The notes beneath the pieces are model-generated. The model worked only from the letters and a program-made list of their open reading frames with translations. It searched no databases and had not been told where the DNA came from. From DASWJZ01 sp963805325 (GTDB taxonomy: Bacteria > Pseudomonadota > Alphaproteobacteria > Rhizobiales > Afifellaceae), in NCBI GenBank assembly GCA_963805325.1, contig CAWDTS010000015.1:186001-250000 (forward strand): a stretch of DNA of 64,000 nt. The letters run 5' to 3'. Below are positions 1-8,252 of the stretch, one piece after another. The stretch's first letter is position 1. Every line of letters starts with the position of its first letter. The position numbers were made by a program, and so were the translations under genes.

Positions 1-656
1 TTGCGACGGTCGAGATGTCGGCGCCAAAGCCCTTCAGCATCCGCTCGGTGTGGTCGCGTGTCGCGACCGGCTCGATCACGGTCGTCACGCCACCGATGTT
101 GAGCCCGGCAAGCAGCACAGCCGACTTCACCTGCGCGGACGGGCACCGGCACGCGGTATTCGATCGGCGTCATCTTCGTGCCGGCCTTGATGGAAAGCGG
201 CAGGCGGTCGCCGGCGCGCGCGATGACCTCAGCGCCCATCTTTCGCAGCGGATCGAGCACGCGCCCCATCGGCCGCTTCGACAGCGAAGGATCGCCGACG
301 AAGGTCGAGGCGAAGGGATGCGCTCCCGCGATGCCAATGGTCAGCCGAACACCGGTTCCGGCGTTGCCGAAATCGATCGCGCCCTCCGGCTCCTTGAGTC
401 CTCCCGTCCCCAGCCCACCGACATGCCAGACTGCGTCGCGCCCCTTCTCCACCGTTGCTCCATAGGCGCGCATGGCGGAAGCGGTCGCCATCACGTCCTC
501 GGATTCGAGCAGGCCGGAAATCTTCGTCTCGCCCTCGGCGAGCGCGCCGAACATCAGCGAGCGGTGCGAGATCGACTTGTCGCCGGGGATGGCGATGCGG
601 CCCCTGAGCGGCCCGGAAGGCAGCGCGCTCAGCGGCTTTTTGAAGGCGTGCGTCAT
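1..656 (-). CDS. aroA: EPSP synthase (3-phosphoshikimate 1-carboxyvinyltransferase), partial, apparent frameshift
   Basis: Cytosolic shikimate-pathway enzyme that joins phosphoenolpyruvate to shikimate-3-phosphate. Reading from ATG at 656 the N-terminus shows the substrate loop PGDKSISHRSLMFGAL and then the FGNAGTGVRL segment, both diagnostic of EPSP synthase; the C-terminal two thirds lies beyond the window. The frame breaks near position 142: upstream it reads EYRVPVP, but the family sequence SAQVKSAVLLAGLN continues one base out of frame. Removing one G from the GGG at 141-143 restores a continuous reading frame. The gene diverges from the FYDLN protein gene. I read the break as a sequencing indel, because everything on both sides of it is well conserved; a real pseudogene is not excluded. 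Confidence 0.9.
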   Translation of the reverse strand, partial: MTHAFKKPLSALPSGPLRGRIAIPGDKSISHRSLMFGALAEGETKISGLLESEDVMATASAMRAYGATVEKGRDAVWHVGGLGTGGLKEPEGAIDFGNAGTGVRLTIGIAGAHPFASTFVGDPSLSKRPMGRVLDPLRKMGAEVIARAGDRLPLSIKAGTKMTPIEYRVPVPVRAGEVGCAACRAQHRWRDDRDRAGRDTRPHRADAEGLWRRHLDRR

Positions 657-850
657 CGCTTCGGCATGAAAGTTGCGAGCCCGGCGGGGCAGGACCTCGG
701 AAAACGGCGGCTTGGTAGCACAGCCCCTACCGGAGGTCACCATTCGAGCGGGCCAGCGATTTGCGCTGGCGGCGGGCGGAAGAAGGTGTTTGACAGGGGT
801 TAGACCCGTCGCTAGGCACGCGGCGCGTTCAAAATAGAGGCTGAAGAGAC

Positions 851-1264
851 GTGGCGAAACCAGAACTCGGCACGAAGCGCGCTTGTCCCTCCTGCGGCAC
901 CAAATATTACGACCTGAATCGCAGCCCGATTATCTGCCCGAATTGCGGCACCGTTTTTGAGGTGGCGGCGCCGACGCGCGCCGCCAAGCCCGAGCCCGTG
1001 GCGAAGCCGGAGCCCGCGCCTGCAGCGGAGGTCGAGCGCGAAGAGGGCGTCGTCTCGCTGGAGGAGGTGGAGGAAGAGGCCGAGCCCGATGTCGGCCCTG
1101 ACACCGACGAGGACGAGGAGACGGTCGACATCCCCGACGCCGAGATCGAGGTGGAGGAGGACGACGATACCGTGCCCGATCCCTTCATCGAGGAAGAGGA
1201 GGAGGAAGGCGACGACGTCGCCGGGCTTCTCGACGTCGACGAAGAGGATGAGGAGGAGCGCTGA
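851..1264 (+). CDS. TIGR02300 family (FYDLN acid domain) zinc-ribbon protein
   Basis: 137-residue protein starting at a GTG. The N-terminus has a compact zinc ribbon with two CxxC knuckles (CPSCG and CPNCG, residues about 13 to 33) around a YYDLNR motif that names the family. The remaining hundred residues are an alanine/proline linker followed by an extremely acidic tail of Glu and Asp runs. The family is common in alphaproteobacteria and commonly sits beside aroA, as here. The biochemical role is not known; a nucleic-acid or ribosome-related role is only a guess from the zinc ribbon. A short GC-rich inverted repeat without a clear T-run follows at 1275-1295. Confidence 0.88.
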   Translation: MAKPELGTKRACPSCGTKYYDLNRSPIICPNCGTVFEVAAPTRAAKPEPVAKPEPAPAAEVEREEGVVSLEEVEEEAEPDVGPDTDEDEETVDIPDAEIEVEEDDDTVPDPFIEEEEEEGDDVAGLLDVDEEDEEER

Positions 1265-1389
1265 GCGTTCGCTCGCGCCGCCTCATGCGCGGCGCAAGTC
1301 CGAGACTTGGCGGCCTCACGTGTCACGACGGGTCGTCGCCTGCTCGGCCGCGCAACCTTGGCGTCTATCGCCTCTGTCCCGTTCCATTA

Positions 1390-2382
1390 CTAAACGGCGG
1401 CCCGGAAGCCAGGAGGCGGAGAGCCGCGAAGAAACGAAGCAAGAAACATCTTGCCCAACATATGTTTTGTCTCAGGCGCTCCAGGCTTGAACCGCCCATC
1501 GCGAACCGCATTTTCAAATTCAGTTAGAGTGGGTGTCGAGGTGTCAGTGTCACCTGTGATCCAGGAAGCTGCCACGGAAGCGCTGAGCATCACTCCAGCA
1601 TAGTCCAATCGCGAGAGTGCCCGCGCCTGCTCAAGACGCAAGAAGAAGTCATCTTTGAGCTTGCCGCCGGACCATGATCGCAAGAAGTCCCCCTCTGTTG
1701 AGGTCGGCAGATTGTCCAGCATGATCGCCACATCGACGAGCGGATCGTTTCGATAGGCCAATTCCCAATCGATCATCCACAGGCGCTCACCATCGAAAAG
1801 GATGTTGCTCGGAATGGGATCGTTGTGGCTGGAGACAGTTTTCTCTGGCTGCCAGACATAGTCTTCTCGAATTGCTTCGAGATGCTCCGTGTACTCGTCG
1901 AGGACGCCCTGTGCAAAGAGCCCCGTCCCGCAGACATAGTTCCAAAGCCGGGTGACGATATCCGGGTACTCGACAAATCGAGGAAAGATCGGCGCTTCTT
2001 GTAGCCGCCTGACCATTTCTCCCTGGGCTCGCGCCAACGCCGAAGGCCCGCCCGGAAATGCATCGAGGGGCCGCGCCTCGATGAAATCCATGACGACGGC
2101 GCGCGCCGTCTCATCGATGTAATGGATCGCGGGCGCGATACCAGCCTCCGCCGCAATTCGCATCGACTGATACTGATGGGGATTGCGTAGCGGACTTTCG
2201 GCTCCTTCGAGACGGAGCAGGTGTCGCCGCTCCTTTAGCTCGACCAGAAAAGTGGAAGCACCCGAGGCACCGCCCCTAACGGGAGTGATGGCGTCAATGG
2301 ACACGGCCCCAAAGGCCGCATCGGCGACTGAAAGCACGATGTCTCGGCGAGCCGGAGAAATGGCCACGAAAGGGTCTTTCAT
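1390..2382 (-). CDS. Choline/aminoglycoside-kinase-like phosphotransferase
   Basis: 330-residue protein of the APH/choline kinase fold. Kinase signatures are visible: a glycine-rich region near residues 37-45, the catalytic loop HNDPIPSNILF around residue 186, and the metal-binding MIDWE about fifteen residues later. The HND-N-IDWE arrangement is closer to choline/ethanolamine kinases (LicA-like) than to aminoglycoside kinases, but the substrate cannot be read from the sequence. ATG at 2382 is chosen over the GTG just before it at 2385. The gene stands alone between the FYDLN gene and tRNA-Ala and converges on the former. Confidence 0.8.
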   Translation of the reverse strand: MKDPFVAISPARRDIVLSVADAAFGAVSIDAITPVRGGASGASTFLVELKERRHLLRLEGAESPLRNPHQYQSMRIAAEAGIAPAIHYIDETARAVVMDFIEARPLDAFPGGPSALARAQGEMVRRLQEAPIFPRFVEYPDIVTRLWNYVCGTGLFAQGVLDEYTEHLEAIREDYVWQPEKTVSSHNDPIPSNILFDGERLWMIDWELAYRNDPLVDVAIMLDNLPTSTEGDFLRSWSGGKLKDDFFLRLEQARALSRLDYAGVMLSASVAASWITGDTDTSTPTLTEFENAVRDGRFKPGAPETKHMLGKMFLASFLRGSPPPGFRAAV

Positions 2383-2488
2383 CACAGCCCTGAACTCCAG
2401 CTACGCAACCCCGCACGCTCGGAATACGCACACTTTCGCTTCGCCAGAAGAGGCTTGCGCGGCGATATAAGTGAGTTCAGGCGCTGAT

Positions 2489-2564
2489 TGGTGGAGCCGA
2501 GCGGGATCGAACCGCTGACCTCGTGAATGCCATTCACGCGCTCTCCCAACTGAGCTACGGCCCC
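2489..2564 (-). tRNA. tRNA-Ala (anticodon GGC)
   Basis: A 76-nt cloverleaf reads on the minus strand from 2564 to 2489. The acceptor stem GGGGCCG pairs with CGGCTCC with one G-U pair. The D arm (GCTC/GAGC), the anticodon stem CGTGA/TCACG and a T arm with GGTTCGATCC are all present, and the 3' CCA is encoded. The seven-base anticodon loop ATGGCAT places anticodon GGC at 2529-2531, reading the alanine codons GCC and GCU. Confidence 0.97.
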
Positions 2565-2676
2565 GTCCAGGCGTCGCGGGCGTTGGGCTCCCGCGGGCGG
2601 GGTTAACTAGGCGGCACTCCGGCGAAATGCAAGGCCCGCGCCACATTTGGGCGGCTGCTCGGTCGAATTGCGCCGC

Positions 2677-2705
2677 CTTGAAGGCCGCTCCGCAGGGCCC
2701 CATAT
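2677..2705 (+). promoter_or_regulatory. Sigma-32 (RpoH) type heat-shock promoter
   Basis: A -35-like CTTGAAG at 2677-2683 and a -10-like CCCCATAT at 2698-2705 are separated by 14 bases. Both boxes match the RpoH consensus (CTTGAA and CCCCATNT) closely and lie about 77 bases before the Hsp20 start. Heat-shock control of the hsp20-DUF1150 unit follows by inference. Confidence 0.75.
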
Positions 2706-2781
2706 TTCCAACAACTGAACGGATGCCGCTTCGTCGGGTCCGGTTGGGCGAAGTCGCTTGAAGGAAAGGACTTTGCGAAAC

Positions 2782-3207
2782 ATGACGCGCACGCTTGCCT
2801 TTTCGAGTCCGCTCCTCCTCGGGTTCGAGGATATCGAACGCCTTTTGGACCGCGTGTCCAAGACGGCTGACGGTTACCCGCCCTATAATATCGAACGAAT
2901 CGCGCCGAGCGGCGAAGCGCCGGCGAAGATCCGGATCACGCTGGCGGTCGCCGGCTTCGACCCTAACGATATCGAAGTGACTGTGGAGGAGAATGAGCTC
3001 AGCGTCGGCGGCCGGCAGTCGGACGACGACAGCCGCGATTACCTGCATCGGGGAATCGCAGCGCGCCAGTTCCGGCGGACGTTCGTGCTTGCTGACGGCA
3101 TGGAGGTGACGGGCGCAGAGCTGAAGGACGGATTGCTTTCGATCGAGCTCGTGCGGCCTGAGGCGGCGCGTACGATCCGGCGCATTCCGATCACGTCCCG
3201 CGGCTAA
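2782..3207 (+). CDS. Small heat-shock protein, Hsp20/alpha-crystallin family
   Basis: ATP-independent holdase chaperone of 141 residues that binds unfolding proteins in the cytosol. An alpha-crystallin domain spans roughly residues 35-130, with the segment AGFDPNDIEVTVEENELSV and the terminal strand GLLSIELVRP. The C-terminus carries an I-x-I type anchor (RRIPI). The ATG at 2782 is preferred over an upstream in-frame start at 2758 because a purine-rich AAGGAAAGGA lies 11 bases before it. It is followed after 16 bases by the DUF1150 gene, a pairing common in alphaproteobacteria, and sits behind a sigma-32-like promoter. Confidence 0.93.
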   Translation: MTRTLAFSSPLLLGFEDIERLLDRVSKTADGYPPYNIERIAPSGEAPAKIRITLAVAGFDPNDIEVTVEENELSVGGRQSDDDSRDYLHRGIAARQFRRTFVLADGMEVTGAELKDGLLSIELVRPEAARTIRRIPITSRG

Positions 3208-3223
3208 CGAAGGAGAAACAGAG

Positions 3224-3481
3224 ATGACCAGCCAAGAAGCCGTCAAGACAATGCCGCAGGACGCATTCGCCGCGCTCGGCGGCGGTGAAATCGCCTATCT
3301 TAGGCCAGTGCGCTCGGATGAGGTGAAGGCGCTCTTTCCGCAGGCGCCCGAACTTACGCCGGGCCTTAACCTCTGGGCCCTCCTCTCCGCAGCCGGCCAG
3401 CCGATCATGCTGACCAACTCACGAGCCGCGGCGATCGCCAGCGCCCACGAGAACGACCTAGAGACGGTGAGCGTACACTAA
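3224..3481 (+). CDS. DUF1150 family protein
   Basis: Small 85-residue cytosolic protein, second gene of the Hsp20 unit, with a good ribosome site (AAGGAGAAA) upstream. The family features are visible: the IAYLRPVRSDEV segment near residue 23 and the GLNLWALLSAAGQPI segment near residue 47, with a final stretch containing several Ala residues. Its function is unknown. Constant linkage to Hsp20 suggests a stress-related accessory role, which is inference only. Confidence 0.88.
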   Translation: MTSQEAVKTMPQDAFAALGGGEIAYLRPVRSDEVKALFPQAPELTPGLNLWALLSAAGQPIMLTNSRAAAIASAHENDLETVSVH

Positions 3482-3501
3482 GCGCCTTCCACGGCGTTCT
3501 C

Positions 3502-3526
3502 ATGCCCGGACCTGGGGTCCGGGCAT
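3502..3526. repeat. Palindromic intergenic element (GC-rich hairpin)
   Basis: A perfect 11-bp inverted repeat (ATGCCCGGACC, three-base loop TGG, then its complement) followed by CCGTTCCGGAATGG. The arm resembles the ends of the elements at 19441-19539 and 39060-39094, so I assign it to the same repeat family in shortened form. Confidence 0.6.
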
Positions 3527-3559
3527 CCGTTCCGGAATGGGGACGAAGGCAGATTGAAC

Positions 3560-3587
3560 TGGGGCCCTTCGGGGCCCCATTCGTTTA
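3560..3587 (+). terminator. Probable rho-independent terminator after the Hsp20 unit
   Basis: An 8-bp GC-rich stem (TGGGGCCC, loop TTCG, GGGCCCCA) at 3560-3579 is followed by TTCGTTT. It lies between the convergent DUF1150 and ptsN genes and may act on transcripts from the left; the T-run is short, so this is moderately supported. Confidence 0.55.
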
Positions 3588-3606
3588 TGCGGCCTGTCCG
3601 CCGGGC

Positions 3607-4077
3607 TTATGCCGCGTGCGAGGCTTCGGCTGGCGCAGCGAGGATCGCGTAGATGGCGTCGGCGTTCGCCGCGCCGCGAAGCTTTTCCGCCATGTCCGGG
3701 TCGCGCAGCACGCGCGCCACGCGCGCCAGCGCCTTCAGATGATCGGCGCCCGCGCTTTCGGGCGCGAGCAGCACGAAGACGAGGTCGACCGGCTGGTCGT
3801 CGACCGAATCGAAATCGACCGGGCGCGCGAGCCGCGCGAAAACACCGAACAGACGGCCGAGCGCGGCCGATTTCCCGTGCGGGATGGCGACGCCCTGCCC
3901 GACCCCGGTGGAGCCGAGCCGCTCACGTTGCAGGAGTGTGTCGAATATCTCGCGCTCCGGCAGTCCGGTCAGACGCGCGGCGATCGTGGAGACCTCCTGC
4001 AGCACCTGTTTCTTCGACTGCACATGCAGCGAAGGCAGCACGGCTTCGGCAGTCACGAGATCCCTGAGATCCATCAT
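3607..4077 (-). CDS. ptsN: PTS IIA-like nitrogen-regulatory protein (EIIA-Ntr)
   Basis: 156-residue EIIA domain of the nitrogen phosphotransferase system, which relays phosphate from PtsP/NPr and regulates potassium and nitrogen functions rather than sugar uptake. The phospho-acceptor is His67 in VAIPHGKS. The chain otherwise matches the family from the N-terminal DLVTAEAVLPSL to the helix DHLKALARVARVLRD. It is the last gene of the rpoN-hpf-ptsN group, 41 bases after hpf. No anomalies are seen in its frame. Confidence 0.95.
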   Translation of the reverse strand: MMDLRDLVTAEAVLPSLHVQSKKQVLQEVSTIAARLTGLPEREIFDTLLQRERLGSTGVGQGVAIPHGKSAALGRLFGVFARLARPVDFDSVDDQPVDLVFVLLAPESAGADHLKALARVARVLRDPDMAEKLRGAANADAIYAILAAPAEASHAA

Positions 4078-4118
4078 ACTTCCCTAGAAACTACGCCAGG
4101 AGCGCAAAGCGCGCCGCA

Positions 4119-4413
4119 TTAATGATCTTTAAGTTTGCGCTTATAGCGCCGGAGCCGCTTCGCAAGCCGTTCCGCCGCCTGGTCAAAGCTGAGATGCGCG
4201 TCCGGATCGGATCCGTGGACCTCCAGTACCACCCCTGAATTGAGATGCAATGCGAGCTCGGTTTCAAACACGTGCCCGCTCTTCGCCATCGTGATTTGCC
4301 CGGAAAAGCCGCGACCGAAATATTTCTGCACGGTGCCGGTCACAGTCTCGTCGATGCGAGAACGAAGAGCCTGTCCGATATCGAAATTCTTGCCGGCTAT
4401 CCTAAGAACTCAT
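4119..4413 (-). CDS. hpf: Ribosome hibernation promoting factor, short form, frame corrected at start
   Basis: Binds the small ribosomal subunit in stationary phase and silences it. From codon 5 onwards the frame encodes a full S30AE N-terminal domain (RIAGKNFDIGQALRSRIDET, then the basic end RLAKRLRRYKRKLK). The start is broken: ATG at 4413 reads only three codons before TAG. Removing one A from GAACTC at 4406-4411 gives MSLRIAGKNFD, the canonical family start. Corrected length is 97 residues. Rhizobial HPFs are normally about 190 residues with a C-terminal dimerisation domain; here TAA follows KLKDH and only 41 bases remain before ptsN, so that domain is absent. Confidence 0.85.
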
Positions 4414-4533
4414 TGCGTGCTTCCGACGGCCGGATCGTTCAGCGCGGCGGACCTGTACGCGCGTCCTTCGGTTGTGTCAAACCGAATTGGATCGTGATTG
4501 TTCCATCGCCGGAAACGGCGCGGGCAAGCCGCC

Positions 4534-5998
4534 TCAGGAGGCCTGCTTGAGCCGCCGCTCGCGGCGGCGCTCCACCGAGGAGCCGATGCGCATGATCTCG
4601 CGGTATTTGGCGACCGTGCGACGTGCAATGTCGACCCCCTCGCGCGACAGGATCGCAACGATGGCGTCGTCAGAGAGCACGGCATCGGGCGACTCCCCCA
4701 GGATCAGCTTGCGGATGCGATGCTTCACCGCTTCCGCCGAATGCGCCTCGCTTCCGGAGGTGGCGGCGATCGAGCCGGTGAAGAAATAGCGGAACTCGAA
4801 GATGCCGCGCTGCGTCGCGATGGTCTTGTTCGCGGCGGCGCGGCTGACCGTCGATTCGTGGATGCCGAGCGCGTCGGCGACCATGCGCAGGTTGAGCGGC
4901 TTCAGGTGAGCGACGCCATCTTTCAGGAAGCCCTCCTGGCGCCGCACGATCTCGGTCGCGACCTTCAGCACCGTGCGAGCGCGCTGGTCGAGACTCTTCT
5001 CAAGCCAGCTCGCCTTCTGCAGGCAATCGGTCAGGTACTTCTTCTCCGCGTCGCCCGAAAGCTTGCCGGCCACCTTGGCATAGTAGGTGCGGTTGACGAG
5101 AAGCCGCGGCAGCACCTCGTCGTTCAGCTCCACGATCCAGCCGCCCGACGGCGCGGAGCGCACGAAGACATCCGGGATGAGCGTGCGCACCGGCTCATGC
5201 GCGAAGGCAAGGCCGGGCTTCGGATCGAGGCCGCGCAACTCGGCGATCAGCGTGTCGATGCCGTCGCGTCCAACCCCGCAAAGCGCAGCAAGGCCCGAAC
5301 GGTCGCCCGCCGCCAGACGCTCAAGATTGGCGACGAGCGTCTGCATTGCGGGCGAGTAGCGATTGCGCTCGACGAGCTGCAGTTCGAGACACTCGGCGAG
5401 CGAGCGGGCGAATATCCCGGTCGGCGCAAGGTCCTGGCAACGACGCAGAACGCGTTCGACGTCCGCCGGCGCGGCGCCAAGGCGCGACGCGACATCGGCG
5501 AGCGAGTCCGTCAGATAGCCGGCCGCGTCGATCGTCGCGAGCAAGCGTGATGGCGATCGCCCTGTCCAACGGCGCGGCCGCGAACACCGCGTCGATGGTG
5601 CGCGACAGTAATGCCTCAAGGCTTTCGGTGGCGGCCACGCTCTGGTCAACGCCGAGCTCGTTGAAGCCAGCACCGCCGGAAGCGCCGTGTCCCGTGTAAG
5701 ACCCTCCCGGGGCCATCGACGGCGCAGCATCTTCCGGAAAGGCGTCGGCCGGCTCGGCATCGAGCTCCGCGACGGGAGCCGGCTCCGCAGGTTCTTCCGC
5801 CGGCGACGGCTCGGGCCTCTCAGGCTCTCCGGGATCGCCGTCCACCGGCTCCAGAAGCGGATTCTGCTCAAGCTCGCCCGCCACGAAACGCTCAAGCTCC
5901 AGCCCCGACATCTGGAGGAGCCGGATTGCCTGCATAAGCTGCGGCGTGATGACCAGAGACTGGGTCTGCCGAAGCTGAAGTTTGGCCACTAAAGCCAT
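4534..5998 (-). CDS. rpoN: RNA polymerase sigma-54 factor, apparent frameshift
   Basis: Sigma factor for nitrogen and other enhancer-dependent promoters. The N-terminus (LQLRQTQSLVITPQLMQAIR, then QNPLLEP) is the activator-interacting region I; an acidic linker follows; the core-binding domain includes VERNRYSPAMQTL; the C-terminus holds the RpoN box ARRTVAKYRE. The frame shifts near 5543: APLDRAIAITL must join LATIDAAGYLTDSLADVA, which needs one base removed from CAAGC (CAGC expected). The corrected length, 487 residues, is normal for the family. It heads the rpoN-hpf-ptsN group downstream of the Lpt genes. Confidence 0.93.
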
Positions 5999-6090
5999 GA
6001 CGCTGCCCCACCCTGACAGGCTCCAGGCTTCCCCGGCCCCTTCACGAACCCGTCATATTGCAGTGCAACTTAGCGCGCCCCGCGTGGGAG

Positions 6091-6867
6091 TCAAAGCCTG
6101 AAGCGTTCACCAAGATAAACGCGTCGCACTTCCGGGTCGTCGACGATTTCTGCCGGCGTTCCCTCGCTCATGACGCGACCCGCGTGGAGGATGTAGGCGC
6201 GGTCAATCAGCCCGAGTGTTTCGCGGACATTATGGTCGGTGATGAGGACGCCGATGCCGCGTCGCTTCAGGTGGCGCACGAGGCCCTGGATGTCGGCGAC
6301 AGCGATCGGATCGATACCGGCGAGAGGCTCGTCGAGCAGCATAAAGAGTGGGCGGGAAGCAAGCGCGCGGGCAATCTCGCAGCGTCGCCGCTCGCCGCCG
6401 GAGAGCGAGATCGCCGGCGCCTTCCTGAGATGCGAAATGTGGAATTCCTCAAGCAGCGCGTCGAGGTCGGAGTCCCTGATCGCGCGGTCCGGCTCCACGA
6501 TCTCGAGCACGGCGCGGATGTTGTCCTCGACCGAAAGCCCGCGGAAGATCGAAGCCTCCTGCGGCAGATATCCAACGCCGAGACGCGCGCGCTGATACAT
6601 CGGCAAGTGCGTGATGTCGAAGCCGTCGAGCTCGATGCGGCCGCCGTCGGGGCGGATCAACCCGGTGATCATATAGAAGACGGTCGTCTTGCCGGCGCCG
6701 TTCGGGCCAAGGAGGCCAACCACCTCGCCGCGGCGAAGCGCGAGCGACACGTCCTCCACCACGAGCCGCCCCTTGAACGAGCGCCTCAGCCCGCGCCCCA
6801 CGAGCCAGCCTTCGCCGGGATTGACGGCTTCCTGTTCTTGAAGGGCGGCTGCGTCGTGCTTGTTCAA
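6091..6867 (-). CDS. lptB: LPS export ABC transporter ATP-binding protein
   Basis: Cytoplasmic ATPase of the LptB2FG machine that extracts lipopolysaccharide from the inner membrane and drives it to the outer membrane. Walker A is GPNGAGKTT (residue about 54), the signature is LSGGERRR and Walker B is FMLLDEPLAG. At 258 residues it is slightly long because of an N-terminal tail. The start is a TTG at 6867 with AAAGGA upstream. It follows lptA by 25 bases and lptC lies before that, all in one direction, so lptC-lptA-lptB form an operon leading into rpoN. Confidence 0.95.
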   Translation of the reverse strand: MNKHDAAALQEQEAVNPGEGWLVGRGLRRSFKGRLVVEDVSLALRRGEVVGLLGPNGAGKTTVFYMITGLIRPDGGRIELDGFDITHLPMYQRARLGVGYLPQEASIFRGLSVEDNIRAVLEIVEPDRAIRDSDLDALLEEFHISHLRKAPAISLSGGERRRCEIARALASRPLFMLLDEPLAGIDPIAVADIQGLVRHLKRRGIGVLITDHNVRETLGLIDRAYILHAGRVMSEGTPAEIVDDPEVRRVYLGERFRL

Positions 6868-6892
6868 GAAGCAATCCTTTGCGGGGGCGCCC

Positions 6893-7471
6893 TCATTTCT
6901 TCGCGCTCCCCGCTCCGCTCGACGGCGTGATCAGCGTCTGCACCCGGCCGCCTTCGACGCGCCCCTCCTTCGTCGTCAGGTTCACGATGAGTCGCTCGCC
7001 TCGGACAACATTGCCGCCTTGCGTCAACAACACGTTGCCGCTCATCGTGACGAGATCCTTCGCCATGTCGAAGACCGCCCGGTCGGCGCTGGCATCCTGG
7101 TCTTTGGAATGCACGGTTACGCCCGGCCCGGCCTCGATCCGCGACACCTTCGACCCTGTGACGCCGCCGGACGTTGCGCCAGTCGTCGCGCCAGTCGGCG
7201 CCCCGGTCTTTCCGGCCTCCTCTTCGTTCTTGTAGAAGACGCGAAGCACAGGCGTCTGAAGCAGCGTTTCGCCCTGAAGCACGCGCACATGACCGCTATA
7301 GATCGCGAGCTTCTCCGCGTCGCGAACCTCCAGCCGGTCCGCCTCGATCTGGATCGGCTCGTTGGAGCCGCTGTTGAAGCCGGAGAAAGCAGCGCCGAAG
7401 TCCTGCGCCATCGCAGCGCGAACTGCGAAGACGCAGACAAGCGCGATCATGAGCCGAATGACGGTGCGCAT
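6893..7471 (-). CDS. lptA: LPS transport periplasmic bridge protein LptA
   Basis: 192-residue periplasmic protein with a cleavable signal peptide (hydrophobic residues 5-22, AMAQ cleavage site). The OstA/LptA beta-jellyroll is recognisable from PIQIEADRLEVRD, IYSGHVRVLQGE and VTMSGNVLLTQGGNVVRGE. The middle has a Gly/Thr-rich insert near residues 88-105, as is common in alphaproteobacteria. It forms the periplasmic conduit between LptC and LptD, and is encoded seven bases downstream of lptC. Confidence 0.92.
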   Translation of the reverse strand: MRTVIRLMIALVCVFAVRAAMAQDFGAAFSGFNSGSNEPIQIEADRLEVRDAEKLAIYSGHVRVLQGETLLQTPVLRVFYKNEEEAGKTGAPTGATTGATSGGVTGSKVSRIEAGPGVTVHSKDQDASADRAVFDMAKDLVTMSGNVLLTQGGNVVRGERLIVNLTTKEGRVEGGRVQTLITPSSGAGSAKK

Positions 7472-7478
7472 CGCCGCC

Positions 7479-8183
7479 CTACTCCGCTTCCACCGTCGCC
7501 GCAGGGACCGTCTCTGCAGGCTTGCGTTTGGGCGGCAGCAGCATTGTGCGAACGTTTCCTTCGATGACGATGACCTTGCCGCCTTCGCTGACGGAGAAAT
7601 GGTTTCCGGTCACGCTGCTGTCGCCGTATCCGATCGCGACCGGATTTTCCGTGTCGAGCGTGTTGGCGGCAAGGTCGACGTCGACGTCGGTCAGATGCAG
7701 CACGTAGCCGGTCGCCGTGTTGGCGACGACCGCGCCCAGCAGCTTTATAGTCTTCTTGTTGTGGTCATAGTCGCCGGCTTCCGCGTTGATGGTCGTCATC
7801 CCGTCCGCCAACTCGATCTTCGCCTGGATGTCCTCAAGCCGCACCTGTCCGGGATTGCTCAAAGGCTGAATAGCGCGGCTCGCAATGATCGAATATTCGC
7901 GATGGTTGCGGTCGAAGCCGGTGAGATGCGGGCGGTCCATGATGATGGAATTGCGGGTGACGCTGAGACCCGCTGCGCCGAAATCGAGGGCCCCCGGAAA
8001 GGCGAGCCGCGCAATCACGACGAAGCCCACGATACCTCCGGCACCGAGAAGCGGCAGCAGCGTGCGCAGCACGCGCACCATGCGACTGTGCCGCCTTGCC
8101 GCGGCAAAAACCCTCTTGCGCGCGCCGCGATCCGCGGTCGGCGCCTGCCAGGAGGCCGCAAGGGCCATGTTCAGATCCGTCAT
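7479..8183 (-). CDS. lptC: LPS export inner-membrane protein LptC
   Basis: 234-residue bitopic inner-membrane protein. One transmembrane helix lies near residues 38-60 (LRTLLPLLGAGGIVGFVVIA) and is followed by a periplasmic beta-rich domain with repeats such as NSIIMDRPHLTGFD and INAEAGDYDHNKKTIKLLGAV. It docks LptA to the LptB2FG complex. It is the first gene of the lptC-lptA-lptB group; a 69-base gap separates it from the upstream ribonuclease D gene. Confidence 0.9.
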   Translation of the reverse strand: MTDLNMALAASWQAPTADRGARKRVFAAARRHSRMVRVLRTLLPLLGAGGIVGFVVIARLAFPGALDFGAAGLSVTRNSIIMDRPHLTGFDRNHREYSIIASRAIQPLSNPGQVRLEDIQAKIELADGMTTINAEAGDYDHNKKTIKLLGAVVANTATGYVLHLTDVDVDLAANTLDTENPVAIGYGDSSVTGNHFSVSEGGKVIVIEGNVRTMLLPPKRKPAETVPAATVEAE

Positions 8184-8252
8184 GACAACGCGGTTTGGGC
8201 GCGAGAGTGTGGTGATTTGCGGGCGCCCGCAAGCCCGGCGGCGGGCGCCGGG

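Noticed and set aside
15..803. 262-codon plus-strand open frame at the window start
   Set aside because: Antisense to aroA, whose conserved motifs are read on the minus strand.
1275..1295. Inverted repeat after the FYDLN gene as a terminator
   Set aside because: The 7-bp stem lacks a following T-run, so termination is not supported.
4404..4413. Programmed frameshift at the hpf start (ATG AGT TCT TAG), similar in form to prfB
   Set aside because: No ribosome-binding-like stimulator is evident, and a single-base correction to GANTC gives the canonical N-terminus; four other genes show the same motif-linked break.
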